Shown here one piece after another: positions 16,592-24,584 of a stretch of 64,000 nucleotides of DNA. Under the pieces are notes generated by a model, which saw only the letters and a program-made list of their open reading frames with translations, ran no database searches and was not told where the DNA came from. Position 1 is the first letter of the stretch, and each line of letters opens with the position of its first letter. A program made the translations under genes and the position numbers. This DNA comes from Myxococcales bacterium. GTDB lineage: Bacteria > Myxococcota_A > Polyangia > Palsa-1104 > JAEUJZ01. The stretch is taken from contig JAEUKA010000115.1 in the NCBI GenBank assembly GCA_016794465.1, positions 1 through 64,000 on the forward strand, read 5' to 3'.

Positions 16592-17562
16592 GCAAGCCTC
16601 CTCCCAAGCTGCCACGCGCGCCGGAGCCGGCTCCACCGCCGCCAAGTCCCGAGAGTGCGCTGATGGCGGCGATTGTTCGTCGGGCCCATGCCTTCACTCT
16701 GCCCGCGCTGCTCGACGCACTCCTGGCGGTCGATCTGCGCGCGGAAGAGGTCATCTTTCGCAGCCACCTAAGCCATAGTCATCAAGCTTTCCTGGTCCAC
16801 TCCGTCGAGTTTCTCAGCGAACCACGGCGAGCAGTCGTCACGCTCAACATTGGACTACTCACCGCGCAGAGTCCGCTCCCGTCGTACTTTTTCGCGATTC
16901 TGGAGCAGGGCCGTCACGACACGGAGGCTCTGCTGGCGGTCTTGTACCTGATCGACCATCCGCTGCTCCGCGAGCGAGCCCGATCGGAGTATCCCGAGCG
17001 CGACCGCCGCACCGTGTCCGACTGGGAACAAGCCAAGGGACTGCTGCTCCGTCTGCTGGCTCTCCAGAGTCCGCGCACGCTGCACTGGCTGTTCCAGCGG
17101 GTATTCCCTGAGCTTGGACTCTCGGTCGAGCGCGCCACCTCCGAGCTGCCGCTGTCGACCGATCAGGTGATCATCGGCACCACGGCCCTTGGGGAAAGTC
17201 GCGCGCTCGGGGGACAGGTTCGTCTGTCGCACAGTGCCCTCACCGTGACCCTCTACTGTGAAGAGGCCGAGACTCCCTCCGGTAGACCGTGGACTCAGGA
17301 GGCGGCACGACGGCTGGAGCGACACATTCTGCCGCTGCTCCGGGAGCAAGCGCTGTATCTGCAGCTGTGGATGGTCTTCGTTGACCGCGACGCCATCGCG
17401 CGCGTGTCGAGCAGCCAGCGCCAGCCCGATAGCTTCTTGGGCCACGATCCACTCAGTCGAGCGGCAGCGCAGCCCAGTCCTACCGATCAGACCCGCATTG
17501 CGTGGCAATCCTCACAACGTGTCTTGTTGTTCAGTGGATACACTGATTTTCGGGACTTGTAA
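16588..17562 (+). CDS. tssG: T6SS baseplate protein TssG
   Basis: The 324-residue protein starts at an ATG overlapping the previous stop. It shows the TssG pattern: IFRSHLSHSHQAFLVHSVEFL near the N-terminus, then LNIGLLTAQSPLPSYFFAIL (equivalent to the conserved GLTGPxGxLPxHY region) and an FxDxFxHRLL-like LAVLYLIDHPLLRERARSEY. Its C-terminal half contains IGTTALGESRALGGQVRLS, equivalent to the family's Arg-Leu-Gly repeat. TssG pairs with TssF in the wedge that surrounds the VgrG spike and docks on TssK. Here TssG and TssF are separated by eight genes, unlike the common adjacent order. An N-terminal Pro-rich stretch of about 25 residues is unusual. Confidence 0.8.
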   Translation: MSKPPPKLPRAPEPAPPPPSPESALMAAIVRRAHAFTLPALLDALLAVDLRAEEVIFRSHLSHSHQAFLVHSVEFLSEPRRAVVTLNIGLLTAQSPLPSYFFAILEQGRHDTEALLAVLYLIDHPLLRERARSEYPERDRRTVSDWEQAKGLLLRLLALQSPRTLHWLFQRVFPELGLSVERATSELPLSTDQVIIGTTALGESRALGGQVRLSHSALTVTLYCEEAETPSGRPWTQEAARRLERHILPLLREQALYLQLWMVFVDRDAIARVSSSQRQPDSFLGHDPLSRAAAQPSPTDQTRIAWQSSQRVLLFSGYTDFRDL

Positions 17563-17782
17563 GATCTGCCACTTTCATCGGGTTGATATTGCTGACAAAA
17601 TCGGAAGTGATTGACTGTCAGAGTTCGGTTTGACCAAAATGTCAAGCACCAGCGCGGTCTAGCTCATCTGTCCGATCATGGCGTAGGGTAGTCATCTTCA
17701 TCTTGTCCCTAGATGATGAATGACCATCCCGGGCGGCCCTTTTTACGGATTCGAGCCTGACTGCGCAGAAAGGACCACTGCT
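17563..17782. other. gap between tssG and tssB, possible internal promoter region
   Basis: This is the only gap above 100 bp inside the T6SS operon. It is less GC-rich than the flanking genes and contains several TTGAC-like half sites (near 17612 and 17635), but no convincing promoter or terminator could be assigned. It would be a sensible site for a separate promoter driving the strongly expressed sheath and tube genes (inference). Confidence 0.4.
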
Positions 17783-18343
17783 GTGGCAATTCAAAACGAT
17801 CTCCCGCGCTCCCGTCTTACGTTGACGTATAAAACAACCGTAAATGGGGCTGTGCAGAAGATTCATCTGCCGTTCCGCATGATGGTGATCGGAGACTTTT
17901 CTGCGGGTCAATATTCAGAAAAAGACAAAGACCTCGATGCCCGCCAGTTGCATTCAATCACCGGAAATAATCTCAGCACAGTGATGAATGATCTGAACTT
18001 CTCGCTGTCGCTGAATGATGTCCCCAATCGGGTTCATGGGACCGGTACGCTCAATGTCAATTTGCCAATGACCGGCATGCGCTCGTTTACTCCCGACGAG
18101 ATTGTCAAACATGTGCCACAGCTCAAGGCGCTGCTACTGATGCGTCAAATGATTCAAGAGCTGCAAGGGCAAATTGACAACCAGAGTGGCCTGCGCAAAG
18201 AAGTGCAACAGATCTTTGCCGATAAGGATGCTCTGGCGGCACTGCGCAAGGAGCTGGAGCCGTTCATCGCCCTCAAGCTGCCGGACAACCAGCCTGCCAG
18301 CGGCGATGCAGCTGGAAAAACGCTCAAACCCGGATCGAAGTAG
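17783..18343 (+). CDS. tssB: T6SS contractile sheath small subunit TssB
   Basis: The 186-residue protein matches TssB/VipA: KIHLPFRMMVIGDFS, then SEKDKDLDARQLHSITGNNLSTVMNDL, an FSLSLNDV strand, and a C-terminal helical part with VKHVPQLKALLLMRQMIQEL. TssB and TssC build the sheath that drives the Hcp tube. I chose GTG at 17783 because AAGGA lies about 9 nt upstream and the length then fits the family (about 165-185); an in-frame ATG at 17720 would add 21 residues unlike TssB. Thirteen bases separate it from TssC. Confidence 0.95.
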   Translation: MAIQNDLPRSRLTLTYKTTVNGAVQKIHLPFRMMVIGDFSAGQYSEKDKDLDARQLHSITGNNLSTVMNDLNFSLSLNDVPNRVHGTGTLNVNLPMTGMRSFTPDEIVKHVPQLKALLLMRQMIQELQGQIDNQSGLRKEVQQIFADKDALAALRKELEPFIALKLPDNQPASGDAAGKTLKPGSK

Positions 18344-18355
18344 AGGAAGCGCACC

Positions 18356-19930
18356 ATGGCAGCAACAACCGAATTGACCACTTCGAAGCTGGCGCGCCTT
18401 CAGCAGTCTTTTGACAATCGAGCGAGCGCGGAAGAGCACGGCAAGGCGCAGAAACTCCTCATTTCCGACAAGTTTTCCAAGCTTGGCGAGACGAGAGATC
18501 AGGAAGACGCCAATATCCGCTTTGTCAATGCCTTGGCGGCCCTCGTTCACAACTATCCCGAGACAGTTGCTAGCGAATTCGCCGATGCAGAGCCCACCAA
18601 GCAGCGCTATGACAAAGGCAAGGTACAGGTCCTTTTGTCGCAGATTGATGCGCTGCTCGCGGGTCAAATCAATGAGATCCTTCACCATCCCAAATTCCAA
18701 GAGCTGGAGTCGGTGTGGCGTGGACTGGAGGACCTGACTTCTCATACCAACTTTGGTGCAAACATTTGCATCGATATGTTGAACGCCAGCAAAGAAGATC
18801 TGCGCGAAGACTTCGAGAACAACTCGAGTTCGATCTTCAACAGCGCATTCTTCAACAAAGTTTATATTCAAGAATATGACCAGTACGGTGGCCGTCCATT
18901 CGGTGTACTGATTGGTTTGTATGAGTTCGCGAACACGCCCGACGATATCGCTTGGTTGCAGAGCATGGGAAAGATTGCCAATGCTGCCCATGCGCCGTTT
19001 CTGGCCGCAGTCTCGCCGCAGTTCTTTGGCTATGAGAAAGCGGAGCAGGTCGAAGCGGTCAAGGATCTGCGGACTCTGCTCAGCGCACCACGCTTTGGTC
19101 GCTGGCACAAGTTCCGGGATACCGATGCGGCGGCCTACATCGGTCTGACGTTCCCGCGCTACGTAGTCCGTCTGCCCTGGCACCCCGAAACGAATCCCTG
19201 TCGGACGCTCAACTTCACAGAGGACTCCTACGGCACCAAGGAAAAGTATCTGTGGGGGAACACGGCGATCCTGATGGCGCGCAATCTCGCTCGCTCCTTT
19301 GAGACTTCGGGCTGGTGTCAGTATCTGCGGGGTCCGCGCGGCGGTGGCCTGGTGGACGGACTCGCGGTGGACACCTATCCGGTACGCGGCAAAGCGACGG
19401 GTCCGGACATCATTCCGACGACGGAAACCAGGCTGCCGGTGGAGATCTGCATTCCTGACTACCGCGAGCTGGAGTTTGCAGAGAGTGGTTTTATCCCGCT
19501 CATCTACCGCAAGGAGACTGCAGAGGCCGCGTTCTTCAGCACGCAGTCGATCAAGCTGGCGCACCGCTTCAAGGATCGCAATGACGCCGAGAACGCCAGT
19601 CTGGTGACCAACCTCGCGTACACCTTCTCGGTCACGCGCATCGCGCATTACATCAAGAGCATCATGCGCGACAACATCGGAACGACCGCCGATGCCGCCT
19701 ACGTACAGAGAACCATCGACTCGTGGCTGGGTCAGTATGTGACGACCGTCATCGACCCGGACAACTTGACCCTCCGCTACTATCCCTTCAAGGCTGTCAG
19801 CGTCGAGGTAAAGGCCCGGACTGGCGAGATCGGCTGGTACGACTGCACCGTCGCAGTACTTCCTCACATCCAGTTTGAGGGCATGAACGTCGAGCTGCGT
19901 CTCGAGTCACGACTCGGCTCGAAGGCGTAA
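18356..19930 (+). CDS. tssC: T6SS contractile sheath large subunit TssC
   Basis: The 524-residue protein matches TssC/VipB along its length. Hallmarks include HHPKFQELESVWRGLEDL, PFGVLIGLYEFAN, a DAAAYIGLTFPRYVVRLPW segment, NFTEDSY followed by YLWGNTAILMARNLARSF, and a C-terminal SWLGQYVTTV. GAGGAAG precedes the ATG. TssC forms most of the sheath and supplies the domain recognised by ClpV where that is present; no ClpV gene lies in the window. It lies between TssB and Hcp, the usual order. Confidence 0.96.
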   Translation: MAATTELTTSKLARLQQSFDNRASAEEHGKAQKLLISDKFSKLGETRDQEDANIRFVNALAALVHNYPETVASEFADAEPTKQRYDKGKVQVLLSQIDALLAGQINEILHHPKFQELESVWRGLEDLTSHTNFGANICIDMLNASKEDLREDFENNSSSIFNSAFFNKVYIQEYDQYGGRPFGVLIGLYEFANTPDDIAWLQSMGKIANAAHAPFLAAVSPQFFGYEKAEQVEAVKDLRTLLSAPRFGRWHKFRDTDAAAYIGLTFPRYVVRLPWHPETNPCRTLNFTEDSYGTKEKYLWGNTAILMARNLARSFETSGWCQYLRGPRGGGLVDGLAVDTYPVRGKATGPDIIPTTETRLPVEICIPDYRELEFAESGFIPLIYRKETAEAAFFSTQSIKLAHRFKDRNDAENASLVTNLAYTFSVTRIAHYIKSIMRDNIGTTADAAYVQRTIDSWLGQYVTTVIDPDNLTLRYYPFKAVSVEVKARTGEIGWYDCTVAVLPHIQFEGMNVELRLESRLGSKA

Positions 19931-19973
19931 GTCCTGGGACCCGACAAGTCTGTTTTTTGGGTAGGAGAACAAG

Positions 19974-20543
19974 ATGCCTCAGTTTTCGCTCAACCTAAAC
20001 GTCGACCAGGGCTTCAACTTCCGCAAGGACAAGAACGTCCCGGTTGGCTTTGTCACGTCCATGTCGCTCAACGGCAAGGCGCTCACCTCCGACATCAAGT
20101 GCAAAGATCCGCTCAATCCGACTACCGACTTGACCGTGTTTTCGGTGCTCAGCTCTGCGGCCTGGGAGATCGGAGTCACCGACGCGATTTACTTCTCGGG
20201 ACAGATCTCGGCACCGAACCGGAACCGCGTGGCGATGCTGACGTACCTGGACCTGGCCAACGTGGAAGTGAAGTTCAAGTACAATGTCTATAACTATGAT
20301 CCCGTCGCCAAGACCTACTATCTGTGCTTCCACTGCGGCGACACCGAGATGTTGGGTCTGCTCGAAAAAGTCGGTGAGAAGCTGACGCTCAGCGTGGCCG
20401 ATGAAGCTTCGACAGAAGTTCAGTCGCCGATCAACTACTCGTTCTCGCTTGGTATCAAGCCGCAGCAGTCCGCGCAGACGCTGACGCTCGCGACCGCAAA
20501 TCAGCAGAACGTGGTCAAGCAGTGGGGTCTTACCAGCGCGTAA
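19974..20543 (+). CDS. hcp: T6SS inner-tube protein Hcp (TssD)
   Basis: The 189-residue protein lies between the sheath genes and TssK, where Hcp is normally found, and has the expected size. It is built of beta strands with a FKYNVYNYDPVAKTYYLCFH hairpin and a C-terminal YSFSLGIKPQQ strand, as in tail-tube folds. It begins PQFSLNLNVDQGF, while the eCIS tube gene at 38989 begins PQFTVNTHRFDP; this may echo the shared tube ancestry. Sequence resemblance to classic Hcp is modest, so the name rests on position, size and predicted fold. A TAGGAG sequence lies 11 nt before the ATG. A strong hairpin follows immediately. Confidence 0.82.
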   Translation: MPQFSLNLNVDQGFNFRKDKNVPVGFVTSMSLNGKALTSDIKCKDPLNPTTDLTVFSVLSSAAWEIGVTDAIYFSGQISAPNRNRVAMLTYLDLANVEVKFKYNVYNYDPVAKTYYLCFHCGDTEMLGLLEKVGEKLTLSVADEASTEVQSPINYSFSLGIKPQQSAQTLTLATANQQNVVKQWGLTSA

Positions 20544-20569
20544 TATGAGTCATCTGAAATGACTCATAT
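20543..20569 (+). terminator. perfect hairpin immediately after hcp
   Basis: ATATGAGTCAT (20543-20553) and ATGACTCATAT (20559-20569) form an uninterrupted 11-bp stem with a 5-nt loop (CTGAA), beginning at the last base of the hcp stop codon. No U-tract follows, so it is better read as a 3'-end stabiliser or partial attenuator. Either would let hcp be made in excess over the downstream baseplate genes. Confidence 0.7.
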
Positions 20570-20597
20570 GTAGACGTTGGGCCTTGCGTGTCGAACC

Positions 20598-21854
20598 ATG
20601 GCGACGTACAAGCTCGCTCCCGTGCGCTGGGAACTCGGGCAGATTCTTCTGCCGGAGCACTTTAGTACCCTCCATTCATCCATTCTGGCCGAGCTACGGG
20701 CCCGCGCCGCAGTGGCGGGGGTTCCGGGATTCGGAATCGCAGAGCTTACCTGGCACGACAAGGCGCTGGAGCAAGGACAGCTCCAGATCCAGGCGCTGAC
20801 AGCCGTGCTGCCGAGTGGTCTACTGATCCATGTACCGGGCTCGGGAACGCTGGAAGGACTGTCGCTAAAAGCCACCGGTCTTCCGAAAGTGAAGGTCTAT
20901 CTGCACGTTCTGGATGAGCCGGCCTCTGCGCTCGGGAATCCGCTCTACGCAAGTGAGCCCAAGACGGTGCGTCGCCAGGTTCTGTCGCTGCGGCTGAGCA
21001 CCCAGCCGTCTCTGGAGCGCTCGCTCGAAACACTGCTGCTTGGGGAGTTTCAGTGCGAACCGGATCGTCGCTGGGTGATTGAGCCAGGGAGCTGTCCGCC
21101 ACTTTTGCAGGTGGGCCCCAATCCGTTTCTGCTACAGCAGCTTCAGTCGCTGGCGAAGCGCCTTCAGGAGTTTCAGGGACGGCTGCTGGATGACATGAAA
21201 GACACGCTGCTGCGCGGCGGCTACCTAAGTACGATGAGTGGTTGTCTGCGCGAAGTCTGTGTGGTCCGCTCGCTTTTGGCAGAGATTCCTACCGGAGTGT
21301 ATCGCCATCCCTACTACCTATTCGATGCACTGCGCCGTCTGTATTTTGAGATCTGCGCGTTTCACGAAAAGCAACCGGAGCAGCCCTGCTTCCCGTATGT
21401 ACATGAGTCCATCGCCGAGAACTTTCAGCGGCTGTTTGGGTATCTGGAAAAGAACCTGATTGCGCTCACGGCGCCGCGAAGACACGTCGAGCTGACGCTG
21501 CGTGATGGCCGATTCCTGTTGCCAGCATGGCCCGATGAGCTGGCCCGGGCCGAGAAGGTCTATCTGCTGGTCAGCCGCAATCAGCGACACGAGCGCATCC
21601 CGATGGACGCGGTCAAGATTGCCAGTCCAGACCGCTTGGATCTGGTCCATGGAGCGGCGCTGCGGGGGGTGCCCTTCGAGTCGATTCCTAACCCTCCATC
21701 GAGTCGCTACTTCATCGAAGGAATGGAGTTCTACGAGCTTCACCTGGGCGATGAGTGGTCCCAGGTTCTCAAGTCGCAGGGACTCTGTTTCTATGCCAGC
21801 GGACTCCTGTCTAGCTCAGGAGTCCGGGTGCTGCTGTACTTCACGACTCCCTAA
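20598..21854 (+). CDS. tssK: T6SS baseplate protein TssK
   Basis: The 418-residue protein has TssK features: VRWELGQILLPEHFSTLH near the N-terminus (family pattern xxWxxGMxLxPxHFQ), a beta-rich shoulder domain, then helical QQLQSLAKRLQEFQ and a C-terminal ligand-binding-like domain with YFIEGMEFYELHLG. TssK links the baseplate wedges (TssF/TssG) to the TssL-TssM membrane complex. The ATG at 20598 gives the family N-terminus; the frame opens seven codons earlier, but those residues are not family-like. It lies 28 bp after the hcp hairpin and 16 bp before TssE. Confidence 0.9.
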   Translation: MATYKLAPVRWELGQILLPEHFSTLHSSILAELRARAAVAGVPGFGIAELTWHDKALEQGQLQIQALTAVLPSGLLIHVPGSGTLEGLSLKATGLPKVKVYLHVLDEPASALGNPLYASEPKTVRRQVLSLRLSTQPSLERSLETLLLGEFQCEPDRRWVIEPGSCPPLLQVGPNPFLLQQLQSLAKRLQEFQGRLLDDMKDTLLRGGYLSTMSGCLREVCVVRSLLAEIPTGVYRHPYYLFDALRRLYFEICAFHEKQPEQPCFPYVHESIAENFQRLFGYLEKNLIALTAPRRHVELTLRDGRFLLPAWPDELARAEKVYLLVSRNQRHERIPMDAVKIASPDRLDLVHGAALRGVPFESIPNPPSSRYFIEGMEFYELHLGDEWSQVLKSQGLCFYASGLLSSSGVRVLLYFTTP

Positions 21855-21870
21855 GCGAGGGATGCCTGGC

Positions 21871-22266
21871 ATGACGTTTCTCCGTCGCTTTGAAGATCCG
21901 CCATTCCGAGTCACTGATCCCGACGCTGCCGAGGCTGACAGCATTGTCCAGAACCTCACCCACATTCTTCGCAGCCAGAGCGGCTTCGCATCTTTTGTGC
22001 CCGAGTTTGGACTTCCCGATCCGTGGCAGCTGCCGCAGACACCGACCTCTTTGACGATTCTTCGCGACCAGATCAAGGATCAGGTACTGCGCTTCGAGTC
22101 GCGGCTTACTTCTCCCGCAGTCTCGATGCTGCCCCGGACTCCCGATGGCGCTCTGCTGTTCTTGCTGACCGGACAGCTGGCCAGTGGCAAGCTTCTGAGA
22201 GCAACGATCTGTATGTCTCGCAGTCCCGTCGGTGGCTCGCTTCTTGATGTACGGATGCAGGGATGA
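21871..22266 (+). CDS. tssE: T6SS baseplate wedge protein TssE (gp25-like)
   Basis: The 131-residue protein has the gp25/TssE layout: an early LRRFEDPPF, a central ILRSQSGFASFVPEFGLPD (matching the conserved LNTRxGxxxxxPdYGLPD region), and a C-terminal helix-strand with LRDQIKDQVLRFESRL. TssE bridges sheath and baseplate. Two ATGs nine bases apart (21862 and 21871) are possible; I chose the second because GAGG lies at better spacing. The stop overlaps the VgrG start (ATGA). A second gp25 homologue, for the eCIS, lies at 47471. Confidence 0.85.
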   Translation: MTFLRRFEDPPFRVTDPDAAEADSIVQNLTHILRSQSGFASFVPEFGLPDPWQLPQTPTSLTILRDQIKDQVLRFESRLTSPAVSMLPRTPDGALLFLLTGQLASGKLLRATICMSRSPVGGSLLDVRMQG

Positions 22267-24575
22267 GGAGGACTCCCTTTGCCGGTCACGCAGCAGCCGA
22301 GCCACCAAGCGGATGGACGGGGCGCGATCTGCTCAAGTGCTCCCTGTCCCTAGGCATCGCGGGACGGAGCTATTCAGTTGCTGGTGGACAGATCAAAGCG
22401 CTCGATCTGGACTTGCAGAGTCATGGCTTTTCCGTCGAAGTGGTCTTTCTGCTGGTGGATGACTCTGCACTTGGGGGTCCGAATGTTGACCCGTTGCGAC
22501 CGGCGTTTGTTGGTGATGATCTGATCTCGGTCGTGCTGCGGGTCGAGACGCCACTGGTGGAAGAGAACCCACAGAGAGGCGCGACTCCGCTGGAGCTGCA
22601 TGGCCTGGTCTGTGAGCGCGCACTTTCCGAACATACCATCGAACAGAGTCCGTCTGCGGCCCGCTGCCGTCGCTATCAGATCCGCTTTGTCGATCCGGCG
22701 CAGCTGCTGTGGCAGCAGCACTTTCCCTGCGAGCTGTACACCGGCAAGACCTGGCAGGATGTCATTGAAGCGCACAAGGGAACGCAGATACAGCTTCTGT
22801 ACGACTGGACTGTCCTGACCACCAAGCGAGCGCACGTCTTTTTGGGACACGAGCCGGAAGCGCAGGCTGCCAGCTTCTATGACTTTGTGTTGTGGCTGGT
22901 CGATACCCACGGTGGCTTCTTTGGCTATGACTATGCGCAGCGGAAGTACCGAATCTCGGGAACGCGCCCTCCGAGCGGAGCCCAGACCGAGCTGCATCCG
23001 GATGATCTGCTGGATCTGCAGCTACAGCTGCCGGTGCTACCGCGACAGACCGTGCGGGTGCTCAACACCTATGCGATGCAGCCAGCGACGACAGTGATTC
23101 CCCCTGCGGTCGCAAATCGGTCAGTGACTGGCGTGCATGCCGACTATCTGATTCGGACTCCCGTGGTGGCCGAGCAAGACAGTCGGGTGCAGCTCGAACG
23201 GAATCGGCTGAACGTCGCGCAGGGTCCGAGTCTGGCAGCTTCGCTGCGGCGCTTTCCGACCAGTCCGCTCTGTCCGGGGGCCTCTGTTCGGCTCACCGAT
23301 ACGGCGCGATTTGTCGCCGCAGAGTCCGTCCTGCCGCCTCCTTTTGCGGGCGGACTGGCTCACGTTCGCTCGTTCCGGCTCTCCGCACACGCCGTCTCCC
23401 AGCGGCCTGATGATGGCTTTGGTTCTGATCGCGCGGCGTTCGATTTGACGGTATCAACGCTGCTCATTCATGACAGCAACCAGACACCGCCGGTGCTGAA
23501 GTATGTTCCGCCGAACTATCCGCGACTCCTCGAAGGACGGGTGGTCTGTGAAATCGGACCGAAGAGCGATGAGACATATCAAATTTACGAAGACGCCAGC
23601 ACCTCGGTGGAGTCCTACAAAGTAGCGATTCCGCTGTTTGCCAACCAGCAGATCGTGGTCGACTTCCAACCGACGCTGGCGAGCGGTCACTTTTACTTTC
23701 CTGCGTACAAGGATGCGCGGGTGTTGGTCGCGGTCGATCTCCAGCGAGCGTGGCTGATTCGCTACCTGGATTGGCGGCCCGAAGCGCGGCTTCCCAAAGA
23801 GAGTCAAGGGAACCATCTGCTCGTCGGGAAAACGCCCCAGAACGGAACCTCTCTGCGACATCTGTATGAAGAGGACAAGCCGGTGCTGCGGCTCACGCGA
23901 ACCAACGCGATCGACACCCAGATGATCGAGATTGGCGAAGGTCACTTGATGATCGAGGTGCAGGAACAGAAGCAGCCGCACAGCACACTCGTTTCGACGA
24001 TCCGACTTGATAAGAATGCGGGCGGCTCGGTGGTGATTCGCAATGATGAAAGCAATATTACGCAGAGCATCCGCCTAAATGGCACCTCGCTGGTTCTGGA
24101 TGTCGAGGGCGGGCAAGCCAAGAGCACCATCACCCAGACCCAGACCGGCGTAACGATTCAGTGCAATACCTTCCTGCTTGATGCCGAGACAATTACCTGC
24201 AAGTCGCGGAGCACGTCGGTACACCAGAGTCAAAGTACGATGTCGCTCACCAGTGACAGCGACATGCGACTGACCAGCCACAAGAACCTGGCCGCGCAGG
24301 CGTCGAGCAGTCTGACCGGACAGGCCCCGAGCATCAAGCTGTCCGCCGAGCGGGACTTGACGGCCACCGGTGGCGGCGCGACGTTCCAGGCGGCGACCGC
24401 TACCGCGACGGTGCAAGCCACCAACGTCAAGATCAATGGCGCGAGTCAGATCAAGGCGACGGGGACGATGATCTCGCTGTCCGCAGCGGCGACTCTCAAG
24501 TGCGAAACCGCCGGCATGAACAGCATCAAAGGCGGGATCATTTCAGTCGGAGGCGGGCTGATAAAAATCGGATAA
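22263..24575 (+). CDS. vgrG: T6SS spike protein VgrG (TssI)
   Basis: The 770-residue protein has the VgrG plan. A gp27-like hub fills about residues 1-400, including the conserved-type YTGKTWQDVI and FYDFVLWLVDTHGGFFGYDY. A gp5-like OB domain follows around 440-560, with LLEGRVVCEIG and the stretch ending in WLIRYLDW. The remainder is a long beta-helical needle rich in Ser, Thr, Ala and Ile, ending in an IKGGIISVGGGLIKIG cap. The needle of roughly 150 residues shows no fused effector. A separate DUF4280 tip (13228-13617) can cap it. Its ATG overlaps the TssE stop, and TssF begins 9 bp downstream. Confidence 0.9.
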   Translation: MRRTPFAGHAAAEPPSGWTGRDLLKCSLSLGIAGRSYSVAGGQIKALDLDLQSHGFSVEVVFLLVDDSALGGPNVDPLRPAFVGDDLISVVLRVETPLVEENPQRGATPLELHGLVCERALSEHTIEQSPSAARCRRYQIRFVDPAQLLWQQHFPCELYTGKTWQDVIEAHKGTQIQLLYDWTVLTTKRAHVFLGHEPEAQAASFYDFVLWLVDTHGGFFGYDYAQRKYRISGTRPPSGAQTELHPDDLLDLQLQLPVLPRQTVRVLNTYAMQPATTVIPPAVANRSVTGVHADYLIRTPVVAEQDSRVQLERNRLNVAQGPSLAASLRRFPTSPLCPGASVRLTDTARFVAAESVLPPPFAGGLAHVRSFRLSAHAVSQRPDDGFGSDRAAFDLTVSTLLIHDSNQTPPVLKYVPPNYPRLLEGRVVCEIGPKSDETYQIYEDASTSVESYKVAIPLFANQQIVVDFQPTLASGHFYFPAYKDARVLVAVDLQRAWLIRYLDWRPEARLPKESQGNHLLVGKTPQNGTSLRHLYEEDKPVLRLTRTNAIDTQMIEIGEGHLMIEVQEQKQPHSTLVSTIRLDKNAGGSVVIRNDESNITQSIRLNGTSLVLDVEGGQAKSTITQTQTGVTIQCNTFLLDAETITCKSRSTSVHQSQSTMSLTSDSDMRLTSHKNLAAQASSSLTGQAPSIKLSAERDLTATGGGATFQAATATATVQATNVKINGASQIKATGTMISLSAAATLKCETAGMNSIKGGIISVGGGLIKIG

Positions 24576-24584
24576 GATTGGACG

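Noticed and set aside
18134-19867. 577-residue minus-strand open frame
   Set aside because: It is the antisense of tssB and tssC, whose plus-strand products are unmistakable.
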